A stretch of DNA of 32,824 bases from Dysgonamonadaceae bacterium (lineage in GTDB: Bacteria > Bacteroidota > Bacteroidia > Bacteroidales > Dysgonomonadaceae): NCBI GenBank assembly GCA_028708095.1, contig JAQVZQ010000006.1, forward strand, positions 1 to 32,824, in the 5' to 3' direction. Of the stretch, positions 26,315-32,824 are shown piece after piece (the stretch's first letter is position 1; every line of letters starts with the position of its first letter). A program made the position numbers and the translations under genes. A model generated the notes under the pieces. The model saw nothing but the letters and a program-made list of their open reading frames with translations, was not told where the DNA came from and ran no database searches.

Positions 26315-26829
26315 CTACACTGTAAAAACTATTTCCTCAAAACATTCAATTAAGCTTTTCAGTCCAATTAATATGATACCTCGATACTCATTTTCCATTT
26401 CTAAAAGTGGAGTTTTCTCAGAAAACAGAAGAGTTATTCCTCCAAATAAAGATTTTGATTTCAAGTTTTTTAAGTCAGTAGAAATAAATTCCATGCTTGC
26501 TTTTTGTCCCTGTTCTCCTTCATAATATTTAAGCATGTAAATATTTCTTTCTTGAATTTTCGAAAATTGAGACTCAGAGATTTTCGCTTGGTTTACTTGG
26601 TTATGATTTTTAAAATATTCCCAAATAAGAAAGATCATTCTCATGATTTCTTCTAATTCAAATGCTTTCAAATCGTAGCTGTACCCTAGTAATAACGAAA
26701 TAAGAAAAGGTTGTTTTTTAAATATTAAATCTGATTCTTTATTTACATATTCCTCATCTATCAGCTCAAGCGCTTTATTAATTGTCCAACTCGTAAACTT
26801 TCATTTCTATCCTCTTCTGTTAATATCAT
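26315..26829 (-). pseudogene. Hypothetical gene with a single-base frameshift
   Basis: From the ATG at 26829, MILTEEDRNE reads well, then the frame runs into a stop at 26761-26763. The -1 frame, open from just after a TGA at the same place, continues KFTSWTINKALELIDEEYVNKE and on to the stop at 26315. Joined, the two give one sensible protein of about 172 residues, rich in Glu, Lys and Leu, with no signal peptide. One missing A in a GAAAG run explains the break; it could be a real mutation or a homopolymer error. No slippery heptamer is present, so programmed frameshifting is unlikely here. I do not recognise the family. Only the 118-codon part from 26671 would be called from a TTG, which is not a natural start. 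Confidence 0.6.
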
Positions 26830-26954
26830 TCTATGAAATTCTATGAATCTATATTGTATAATTACTGTTACATTTACATACTTACTATTACAACCTCCTT
26901 TTCTCTCATCTATCTCATATGAAATCCATTATAAAAAAACATCATTAGACACTC

Positions 26955-27107
26955 TCAATAAATATTTAAATCAGGTAACCTCGTTGTCATTTTCACTATT
27001 TCGTTATGTAATTTTTCAATTCTTGATATTACCCAAATTTGTGTTCCGTCCTCATTATGGGATGTAAATGCTTTTTCAAACTCCTTTTTATTCAACCATT
27101 TAGCCAT
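26955..27107 (-). CDS. Small 50-residue protein translationally coupled to the SEC-C gene
   Basis: The ATG at 27105-27107 overlaps the TAA of the SEC-C gene by one base (TAATG), a classic coupling arrangement. The product begins [18 protein letters not shown] and continues EDGTQIWVISRIEKLHNEIVK to a TGA at 26955-26957. It is charged and probably helical with no membrane segment. The overlap and protein-like composition argue that it is real. It may be a truncated form of a longer protein, since 120 gene-free bases follow. I do not recognise it. Confidence 0.55.
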   Translation of the reverse strand: MAKWLNKKEFEKAFTSHNEDGTQIWVISRIEKLHNEIVKMTTRLPDLNIY

Positions 27108-27592
27108 TATCCGCAACACTTTTTATATTTCTTCCCACTACCACATGAGCATGGATCATTTCGACCGATTTTTTTTTCATTTGCAACTGTTGCCTTTTTC
27201 AAATCAGGTAAAAAATGAACTAATGGCACAGGATTACCCTCTATTCCAATTTCAAGATGTCTTTTTTCTTGTGGAATTGCATTAAAATTAACAATCCCTC
27301 CAATCAAATATCTAAGATTTGCGGATCCTCTAATTCCAAGCCTTGCCGCTTGCTCAACTTTATCTGAATCAAAAACCACTACAGGACATGATTCGCAAAA
27401 ATGACTACCTGTCATATTACTCATAAACTCTCCTTCATCTGTATCAGATTTTACTGCAATTATTACAGTACAACCATCCTCAATCAATGGAAATCCACAT
27501 TCTGGACAAGAAGTCAATCCACAATCCTCACTGTAATATCTTCTTCTCCGTATTGATAAATCAAATTTGTTTTTAAAATCCCTAGTTATCAT
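27107..27592 (-). CDS. SEC-C motif zinc-binding protein
   Basis: This 161-residue protein has a C-terminal SEC-C motif, [19 protein letters not shown], which binds zinc as at the C-terminus of SecA but also occurs in many small unrelated proteins. The N-terminal part has a [13 protein letters not shown] cluster at about residues 29-41 and a later [11 protein letters not shown] at about 80-90, so a second metal site of the CxxC...CxxC type is plausible. There is no signal peptide. No function can be assigned; such proteins are frequent in accessory islands. The next gene downstream (50 codons) overlaps its stop by one base. Upstream lies a 180-base stretch with an inverted-repeat structure rather than a clear promoter. 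Confidence 0.82.
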   Translation of the reverse strand: MITRDFKNKFDLSIRRRRYYSEDCGLTSCPECGFPLIEDGCTVIIAVKSDTDEGEFMSNMTGSHFCESCPVVVFDSDKVEQAARLGIRGSANLRYLIGGIVNFNAIPQEKRHLEIGIEGNPVPLVHFLPDLKKATVANEKKIGRNDPCSCGSGKKYKKCCG

Positions 27593-27616
27593 ATTTAATT
27601 TATTGAACCATGCTCT

Positions 27617-27666
27617 CGCAGCCTTATTAGCAACTGTTTCGCAAACATTATTAGTTGCGGAATGCG
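27617..27666. repeat. Two-step inverted repeat upstream of the SEC-C gene (attC-like shape)
   Basis: The outer pair CGCA (27617-27620) / TGCG (27663-27666) and inner pair GCAACT (27630-27635) / AGTTGC (27653-27658) are separated by unequal spacers of 9 and 4 bases. Unequal spacing between two stem segments is a feature of integron attC sites, but the consensus GTTRRRY box is absent. The 9-mer TGCGGAATG (27656-27664) recurs in both ~130-bp repeats to the right. Confidence 0.35.
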
Positions 27667-27774
27667 TGGATTTTTAAGTCGAAAAGCACAGTGATTTATT
27701 GTGGGTGATGATACAGTTTATCTGCACCTAAACCGCATTTAATTATATTCTAGTCCGGTTTTCGTTTCCAATTA

Positions 27775-28211
27775 TTATTTGTTTGAAAACCAAGTTCTAT
27801 AATCTTCAACTAATTGAAAATCGGCCAGAGCTTTGTCAATCACTTCCAAGTCACAAAGTGGAAACTCATATTTTTTCCCATTTAGTCTAATTGATGCTAT
27901 TACACCATACATGTCAGCGATGTGAGGCAATGATTTCACCAAAACTTTATCGCCACATTTAATCAACCAATCATCCTCCGAGTCTGAAACAATTGAATGA
28001 ATTGGAAATGTTAATTCGGTATCAAGGTATTCTACCCACTTTTGCAAACATCTCATTTCATAATGTGGATCGATATTATCCAACACTTTTGATATTCTTA
28101 TTCCTTCATTACCAAGCGAAGCCCAGTAGTGATTATCCGACAGTTTCTCTTGAGTCTGCTTTACATTTTCTTTTTTGTCTCTTGGTTTTGTTTTTTCGAA
28201 TTCCTACTCAT
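27775..28211 (-). CDS. CcbP-like (calcium-binding-type) small protein, reading frame broken near the start
   Basis: The core reads HYEMRCLQKWVEYLDTELTF then PIHSIVSDSEDDWLIKCGDKVLVKSLPHIADMYGVIASIRLNGKKYEFPLCDLEVIDKALADFQLVEDYRTWFSNK. The WVEYL...FP, YGVI and YxFPLCDLE pattern is like proteins I recall as the CcbP calcium-binding family. That core frame is open back to 28203 without an ATG; only a GTG at 28086 could serve. An ATG at 28211, overlapping the upstream gene's stop by 8 bases, reads MSRNSKKQNQETKKK and hits a stop at 28161-28163. The -1 frame continues ENVKQTQEKLSDNHYWASLG into the core. The switch lies at A AAA AAG (28170-28176), so either an indel or -1 ribosomal frameshifting joins them. 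Confidence 0.65.
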
Positions 28212-28452
28212 ATAAAGTCATCTTTTGCCAATCCAATCCGTCTCGTTCCGATTGCTCTATGTAAGTTGAGGGCATTTGTCTTAATGATAGCGAGTCCCAT
28301 TCAATCGTAATCAAAATATTCACTTTGTCTGATTTTGTGTCAATATCAACAACTTGTCCTTGCCAACCACCAATATCAAAGTCGTCCAAATCAGGCTCCT
28401 TAACTCCCAGCCTTACAACTACACTATTTCCAATTTTTAAACTATACTTCAT
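28204..28452 (-). CDS. Small hypothetical protein paired with the CcbP-like gene
   Basis: From the ATG at 28452 (MKYSLKIGNSVVVRLGVKEP) the product has 82 residues; a start at 28479 would add nine. The later start is preferred because AAGAGA lies just upstream of it and because the family-like core starts there. The central DFDIGGWQGQVVDIDTKSD followed by ITIEWDSLSLRQMPSTYIEQ and GLDWQKMTLYE suggests a small beta-barrel similar to proteins I have seen next to CcbP-like genes. It is acidic, with no signal peptide or metal cluster. Its stop overlaps the start of the next gene (ATGAGTAG), so the two are translationally coupled and probably work together; what they do is unknown. Confidence 0.72.
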   Translation of the reverse strand: MKYSLKIGNSVVVRLGVKEPDLDDFDIGGWQGQVVDIDTKSDKVNILITIEWDSLSLRQMPSTYIEQSERDGLDWQKMTLYE

Positions 28453-28479
28453 TCTCTTAAATGTGTGATACGGTTTCAA

Positions 28480-28851
28480 TTTGTATGCTTTTTAAACTTC
28501 TCCATAAAGTTTTATTTACTCAAATACAATATTCGTAAACCCAACTCTAATCCACTTTTCATATACTTTCTTCAATTATGCTGAGGAAAGCATTTAAAAA
28601 CCTATCGTTTATTAGTCCTCTGTATTAAATTGGGGTATAAAAATACATCTACATTCTGAAAAAAGCTATATATTGCAACAATAAATCAATTTATTTTGAC
28701 ATGTTGAGTTGTAATTCATGCGGAATGTCAATAAAAACGGCAAGTCTAAATGTAATATCCTGAACTGTAATCACCGCCAGTCAGATTTTCAGTACCTCCA
28801 TAATTATTTACATTCCACGCATTTACTAATTGAATCTGCGAGGTTTGCTCA
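28480..28851. other. Intergenic region holding one copy of a ~130-bp direct repeat
   Basis: No gene is seen. It contains repeat copy R1 (28621-28749), listed separately, and about 100 bases of unassigned sequence before the stop of the TPR gene. No strong promoter for the gene pair at 28452 is recognised. Confidence 0.5.
28621..28749. repeat. Direct repeat R1 with inverted-repeat core
   Basis: This aligns with 29877-30006 at about 80 percent identity overall, with the last 39 bases (28711-28749) identical to 29968-30006. Within it TTGACAT (28696-28702) and ATGTCAA (28725-28731) form inverted arms around a 22-base centre. It lies just 3' of the TPR gene on that gene's strand. Confidence 0.8.
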
Positions 28852-29757
28852 CTAATTCATTTTTCCTCTTTTCAGCATAAACTCATACAACCAACCCATT
28901 GCCCCATCTGTAGTCTCCCAAATTGTCAAAGTTCCTAAAACATACGAAATTGCTTCGTTTTCATCTCCTCTGCCAATAAAGGGAGGCATCTCCAGAGGCA
29001 TTTCTTTTAATCCCAACATATATTCCACTACATGTTTATTGAATTTATATGCTTTCAGCAACTCCTTATCACTTTTAGCTGACTGTCCCATTTTTTTAAA
29101 GTGATACAGTGCATTATTGTAATACCATACAGCGGAATCATCACCTTCGTAGCTTTTTATGAACAACTCATAATCTGATAAATCCTTTTTGTTTAATAAT
29201 AATGTGGATAATAAATACCTGACACCCTGGTTATCGTTGGGATTTAATTCCAGCATTTCCCGATATACTTCGATGGTAGCATTTATTCTATTTTTAGCAT
29301 ACAAACAATCAGCAAGACCTGCTTTAGCTTTCATATAAGGACGGGTTTCAATTAGTCCCCAGAAATGTCCTTTTTCTTCTTCCATGAACTTTTCACCAAG
29401 TGATCGTTCGCCAGCTTCTATTGCTTTTCTGTACAATGCCAATGCTTTGTCAACATCCATTTCCACACTGGCAAGATAGTTATAGGCATCTGCATTATCA
29501 GGATCAAGCTCAAGGGCTTGTTTAATCAATTTCTTCCCTTTGGGAATAGTTTTGTCATAAGCTTCAAGAACTAAATCTTGTGAGCGATCTTTGTCTGTGG
29601 TTGACTCGGGCAAATCATCCAAGTTTTTTCCTTTCATACTTCTAATGAAATCGTTTACTTGATCAATGCTTTCAAATTCTTGGCTCTCAAGTTCCTTTAT
29701 TAATTTTGCTAGAGCCTTTTCTGAATCTAACCTATTACTGTTTTTAATTTTGCTCAT
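28852..29757 (-). CDS. Tetratricopeptide-repeat protein, ST7-like
   Basis: This 301-residue soluble protein has no signal peptide. After a charged N-terminal region, TPR-type helices begin near residue 73: KLIKQALELDPDNADAYNYLASVEMDVDKALALYRKAIEAG, later ATIEVYREMLELNPNDNQGVRYLLSTLLL. Between them lies GHFWGLIETRPYMKAKAGLADCLY, which I associate with ST7-like TPR proteins (PF04184), moderately sure. TPRs mediate protein-protein contacts; no catalytic motif is seen. It is bracketed by two direct repeats (R1 and R2) 1256 bases apart, so it behaves as a one-gene unit. Promoter candidate at 29807-29839. Confidence 0.78.
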   Translation of the reverse strand: MSKIKNSNRLDSEKALAKLIKELESQEFESIDQVNDFIRSMKGKNLDDLPESTTDKDRSQDLVLEAYDKTIPKGKKLIKQALELDPDNADAYNYLASVEMDVDKALALYRKAIEAGERSLGEKFMEEEKGHFWGLIETRPYMKAKAGLADCLYAKNRINATIEVYREMLELNPNDNQGVRYLLSTLLLNKKDLSDYELFIKSYEGDDSAVWYYNNALYHFKKMGQSAKSDKELLKAYKFNKHVVEYMLGLKEMPLEMPPFIGRGDENEAISYVLGTLTIWETTDGAMGWLYEFMLKRGKMN

Positions 29758-29806
29758 TTTGTTTTATTGGGTAGGGTTATTGATATATATTATTTATTTG
29801 ACACCC

Positions 29807-29839
29807 TAAAGATACACCAATCGAAAACAAAAAACCAAA
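29807..29839 (-). promoter_or_regulatory. Candidate promoter of the TPR gene
   Basis: On the minus strand TTTG (29836-29839) precedes TATCTTTA (29807-29814) by 21 bases. The -7 box has one mismatch from TAnnTTTG. It lies about 50 bases upstream of the start codon. Confidence 0.4.
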
Positions 29840-29876
29840 TTTATTAACATCAAAGAAAAACAACCCTATTAAAAGT

Positions 29877-30006
29877 TGTATTAAATTTTGTATTAAAAAA
29901 TACATCTAATTTCTGTAAAAAAAAACTATTGCAATAATTTAATCAATTTATTATTGACAAGTTGTGTGTAATTCATGCGGAATGTCAATAAAAACGGCAA
30001 GTCTAA
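29877..30006. repeat. Direct repeat R2 with inverted-repeat core
   Basis: Second copy of R1, same orientation. Its core has perfect 9-bp arms TTATTGACA (29951-29959) and TGTCAATAA (29983-29991) around 23 bases that include TGCGGAATG. It lies between the TPR gene and the recombinase fragment, the position of an attI-like site if this is a cassette array. Confidence 0.8.
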
Positions 30007-30279
30007 TGGATGAAAATTGATGCAGATCGATACAAAACCAACTCACATTATTTACTCTGTGAAATTGCCTATAAACTTAACTCGCAAAACAAGTCGATTG
30101 TAAACGGGCAAGGGTGTGGATAGTGTATGATCAAGGCACAGAAGTCCACTCTCTAAGTTTGGCAATATGGCATAAAGTGGATTACTAATAAATTACCCTC
30201 AAACCAAAATAAAGTATAAACTGGCTAAACCCGTTCCAAACAAGCACCTTCCTGTCAAGTTACAATTACTCCTGATTAA

Positions 30280-30630
30280 GCTGAAGATAGAGCAGTGATG
30301 TTGTCTAAAACACTGTTAGAGGAACTGCGCACATACTTTACAAAATACAAACCGGTTGTTTATTTAATTGAAGGACAGAATGGTGGAATGTATTCCTCAA
30401 AATCGGTGCAAGTGATTGTAAAGAATTCCGCATCAAAAGCTGGAATTAAAAAGCATGTAACGCCCCATACATTGAGGCATAGCTTTGCAATTCATCTGCT
30501 GGAATCGGGAACGGATATTCGTTTCATTCAACAGTTGCTGGGGCACAGCTCAATAGAAACAACCGAAAAATATATCCATATTTCTGATATCTCTAAACCC
30601 ATAATAAAGAGTCCGTTGGATTTACTTTAA
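30280..30630 (+). pseudogene. C-terminal fragment of a tyrosine recombinase/integrase
   Basis: About 116 codons in frame up to the TAA at 30628-30630. It reads AEDRAVMLSKTLLEELRTYF, then SSKSVQVIVKNSASKAGIKK, then HVTPHTLRHSFAIHLLESGT and LLGHSSIETTEKYIHIS. These are the last part of a phage-integrase-family catalytic domain: box HTLRH (H and second Arg), LGH and the tyrosine in KYIH. The N-terminal core-binding domain and the segment with the first catalytic Arg are missing; a TAA interrupts the frame right before AEDRA. It cannot recombine DNA alone. The ending ISKPIIKSPLDLL resembles Bacteroidota integrases of the IntI/XerD-like group. It is transcribed away from the minus-strand small genes. 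Confidence 0.85.
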
Positions 30631-30794
30631 TTTGGAGAAGCCAATTCCACCTATAACTATTCTGTGTCTATTAGAAAAAACATAAGCAGCACTCTACTGA
30701 ATGTTATTAGTGAGCGACTAAATCATAGGTTCTCGAGTCTCGAACCATTCTCCGTTATTCCCAAGTTTCGAGTCCATCAACAACTACCAAAAAT

Positions 30795-31213
30795 CTTTTC
30801 TAAACATTTCTTCAATGGAAGATTGCGTTTTCATCTCTTGTTCGTCCAATCTTCGACGGAAGAAATGATTTTGGTCTTTCTAATAGCATTTTTTTTATAA
30901 AATCTGTCAGGAAAGACCCTTTATGCGACAATTTTCTACAGTGGATGCAAATTTCAATCGATAAATGTATCCTAATTTATGTAGGATGCAAGAATCAACA
31001 TTACTCTCTCCAGTTTTTTATGGTGGACAACAAAATGGACTCTTGCAACAGCAATGTTTCTGTAAGTTTGCTATTTTAATTTGTTAAATTTATAATCTTT
31101 GGTGGAAAATGTAGTTGTAAAGCTTGATCTGGAGCTTATATTACCCTTCTTCACTGAAGCAGAACGCACAACGCTCCCGCACGAATCCTTTCGTGTGGGT
31201 TTCTTCAGAAAAA
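30795..31213 (+). repeat. Dispersed ~420-bp noncoding element, copy B
   Basis: Same element and orientation as 6833-7253. The front inverted repeat (CATTTCTTC-aatg-GAAGATTG with CAATCTTC-gacg-GAAGAAATG) is complete. At the end, CCCGCACGA and TCGTGTGGG form a 9-bp stem with one G-U pair, followed by TTTCTTC, terminator-like on the plus strand. In copy A that last stem is degraded. Confidence 0.72.
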
Positions 31214-31315
31214 AACTGCAATATTTACTAATGACACGGATGGTCATCCGATTTTTCTAGATTACTTAACTTTGCAGCTCTTTCTTCAGCATTAGCCACA
31301 TTTATTGAAATTGAA

Positions 31316-31432
31316 GATGTGTCTAAAGCCAACCCCTTATTACTAGTGCTCTTATCCGTTGGTTAAAACCAACGGCAATGGATAACCACCTCTGCTGAAA
31401 TCAAGGTCATAGATAAATATCTGCGCCAGCGT
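31316..31432. repeat. Extragenic direct repeat, first copy
   Basis: Aligns with 31747-31864. Each copy carries CCGTTGGTTAAAACCAACGG (here 31356-31375), a near-perfect palindrome with 9-bp arms, followed by GCAATGGA and ending in TATCTGCGCCAGCGT. The pattern resembles REP-like palindromes common in Bacteroidota. Confidence 0.7.
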
Positions 31433-31470
31433 GTGACTTATTTTTTGCGTTACAAACGCCAAACCACGTA

Positions 31471-31492
31471 CCCCTCGTTCGGAAACGAGGGG
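31471..31492. repeat. Perfect hairpin between the repeat copies
   Basis: CCCCTCGTT (31471-31479) and AACGAGGGG (31484-31492) form a 9-bp stem with a 4-nt loop. No T-tract follows, so it is probably part of a repeat element, not a terminator. Confidence 0.55.
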
Positions 31493-31746
31493 GAGAGTGA
31501 GAGATGCGATAAATTGTCGCTTCTACGAACCCATTACCACTTGGTTCTTCACCACTCACCGCTAAAAGCTAACTGCTAGCTAATAGCTAAACATTGACGG
31601 GATTCCTCCCTACGTATCGGAATGACAGGGAAACAAAAAATCTTATTTGTATTTTCCTCAACCTTAGTAACTTGGAATATACCAGCAACACTAACCTTAT
31701 TAGCTTATTTGTTGCGTTGAAAAAGCCGAGTAATCTGCGAGCGGCG

Positions 31747-31864
31747 GATGTGGTTAAAGCCAACCCCCAATTATTAGACCTCTTTATCCGTTGGTTAAAA
31801 CCAACGGCAATGGACAACCACCACTGCTGACATCAAGAGCACGGATATATATCTGCGCCAGCGT
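31747..31864. repeat. Extragenic direct repeat, second copy
   Basis: Second copy of 31316-31432, with its palindrome at 31788-31807. About 315 bases separate the two copies. Confidence 0.7.
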
Positions 31865-31925
31865 CTAGTGTTCTAAGCCCCAGCATCTAGGTTGGAGCTA
31901 AAAACAGTGAATGATACGGGATAAA

Positions 31926-32824
31926 TTACTGACTATTGCAATAGATTGGCTCTCGTTGCAGCAGTTTTTCAGGATCTAATAGTTTATTGTTCTTTTTAAA
32001 CACATTGTTTTGCAGTACAACACTACAAGTAGGAACAAGTCGAGCATCCCTTTTCTTGATAGCTGTTATATATACTTCTGATGGATAATGCTCATTGACA
32101 ATACTTTCTGCGGCATTGTCAACTTCATTCTCATCCTCTATACTAACTGTTTCCTCCTGTTTGACAGCAGATTTTTTCTTGCTGCTGGCCTCTCTCACAT
32201 AAATGGATCTTTGATACATCTTGGAGAGTTGATTCAAGTTATTAATCAATGGAGTGAAGTCAGCAACACTCGCTGCTTCATTTTCTGCCAAGTCAGCGTT
32301 AGAAATTGCACTCATCAACTGCTCCACCTCTATCACCTTAAAAAGATTGTCTATAATAGTAAACAGACTCTTAATGATGCTTTTACTGGATGTCTTTGAA
32401 CGTTGCGAAAGCAACTCTACTCTTCGTTTTTGTGCATCAATATACTTCTTGTATGCCACTTTAACAGTAGCCATTTCATCCAACAAGTTGAACTCATTTA
32501 GTGTATTTGCAAAATCAACATTATTCTCTTGTAAATCGAGAAATCCAGCTATCTTTTGGTTCAACTCTTTGTCATTTCTGCATTTGTCTAAATACCTAAG
32601 GTGCTTATTGATAGCATTTTCGATGACATGCAAATCCAACTCACGGTTGGCATTGGCAACCATTTTCACATTAAGTTTAAATGCGCTGATTATTAGTTTC
32701 ATGTCGCTTTTCAACCTATCCACTTTCAATCTTTGGGTGTCAACGCCATAGCTCAAGCGAAGCGTTTCTATGTCAAACTCTTTAGCGAACAATACATTAA
32801 ACATTTTTCCGATTGATGCAGATT
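31926..32824 (-). CDS. Hypothetical helical protein (partial, 5' end outside window)
   Basis: The frame is open from the window edge to the stop at 31926. An ATG at 32804 is internal or a possible start, but the frame continues upstream as SASIGK without a stop, so the gene is probably cut by the window. The visible ~298 residues are mostly alpha-helical, rich in Lys, Asn, Glu and Leu, with likely coiled coil (AYKKYIDAQKRRVELLSQRSKTSSKS), no signal peptide, and an acidic low-complexity part near VKQEETVSIEDENEVDNAAES. It may belong to the DUF6261-like proteins of Bacteroidales, but I cannot confirm this. The C-terminal 90 residues (VYITAIKKRDARLVPTCSVV) seem to be an add-on. No neighbour on the same strand gives a hint. 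Confidence 0.7.
   Translation of the reverse strand, partial: SASIGKMFNVLFAKEFDIETLRLSYGVDTQRLKVDRLKSDMKLIISAFKLNVKMVANANRELDLHVIENAINKHLRYLDKCRNDKELNQKIAGFLDLQENNVDFANTLNEFNLLDEMATVKVAYKKYIDAQKRRVELLSQRSKTSSKSIIKSLFTIIDNLFKVIEVEQLMSAISNADLAENEAASVADFTPLINNLNQLSKMYQRSIYVREASSKKKSAVKQEETVSIEDENEVDNAAESIVNEHYPSEVYITAIKKRDARLVPTCSVVLQNNVFKKNNKLLDPEKLLQREPIYCNSQ

Larger units (their letters stand above)
29758..30294. other. Intergenic region between the TPR gene and the recombinase fragment
   Basis: Holds the TPR promoter candidate and repeat R2 (29877-30006), listed separately. The 290 bases after R2 show no coherent frame. They occupy the place where the front of the recombinase gene would be, but I could not read recombinase sequence there in any frame except AEDRA immediately before the fragment. 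Confidence 0.45.
30631..31925. other. 1.3-kb gene-free region of layered extragenic repeats
   Basis: No credible gene is seen on either strand. It holds, in order, copy B of the ~420-bp element, a ~117-bp direct repeat pair with a palindrome (31316-31432, 31747-31864), a perfect hairpin at 31471-31492, a GCTAA-rich stretch (31560-31590) and a sequence at about 31595-31635 related to the extragenic repeats before valS. Confidence 0.55.

Noticed and set aside
26843-27067. 74-codon plus-strand frame rich in hydrophobic residues
   Set aside because: It overlaps the coupled 50-codon gene on the other strand, and its composition is what AT-rich antisense DNA gives.
28621-30006. CRISPR array
   Set aside because: The two repeats are ~130 bp and 1.2 kb apart with a gene between; there is no regular short repeat-spacer pattern anywhere in the window.
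30664-30900. 78-codon plus-strand frame after the recombinase fragment
   Set aside because: It runs into copy B of the 420-bp element and is not open in copy A.

Overview
The window looks like part of a Bacteroidota chromosome, most likely order Bacteroidales. It is AT-rich. The clearest promoters match the Bacteroidetes -33 TTTG / -7 TAnnTTTG consensus rather than the sigma-70 type, and few genes have an obvious Shine-Dalgarno. The gene families also fit: a gamma subunit of a 2-oxoacid:ferredoxin oxidoreductase, an alaS-merR divergent pair, a NamZ-type lipoprotein and secreted PF04734 ceramidase-like enzymes. Species cannot be told from sequence alone.

Left part (1-9.6 kb): the tail of an oxidoreductase gamma subunit, rluF (convergent), an adenine deaminase, then a minus-strand pair of exported ceramidase-family proteins (one Sec, one Tat signal) ending at a clear terminator. 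A gene-free 1.1 kb stretch follows, with inverted and dispersed repeats, and then a secreted GH36 alpha-galactosidase. The three exported hydrolases share a strand and may act on related glyco- or sphingolipid substrates, but this is inference.

Middle part (9.6-24.5 kb): a decayed C-terminal copy of a DMT/EamA transporter, a 1363-residue SNF2 helicase with an unrecognised N-terminal half, a small hypothetical gene, the intact EamA transporter, and alaS. alaS diverges from a merR-namZ operon through back-to-back promoters whose -33 boxes form one 8-bp palindrome. After a repeat-filled gap comes valS with a strong terminator. This is mostly core genome.

Right part (24.5-32.8 kb): an accessory region. 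It has an orphan antitoxin-like HTH gene with a palindromic operator candidate, a fructosamine-kinase-family gene, and a run of small minus-strand genes: a frameshifted hypothetical, a 50-codon ORF coupled to a SEC-C protein, a CcbP-like gene with its own reading-frame break coupled to another small gene, and a TPR protein. A truncated tyrosine recombinase lies to the right on the opposite strand. Two ~130-bp direct repeats with inverted-repeat cores bracket the TPR gene. This geometry (single-gene units transcribed away from a recombinase, with repeats between them) resembles a decayed integron-like cassette array and is the best candidate here for an unusual system. Beyond it lie 1.3 kb of layered extragenic repeats, including the second copy of the ~420-bp element from 6.8 kb, and a hypothetical gene running off the edge.

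All identifications come from reading motifs and recalled family features. No database search was run.
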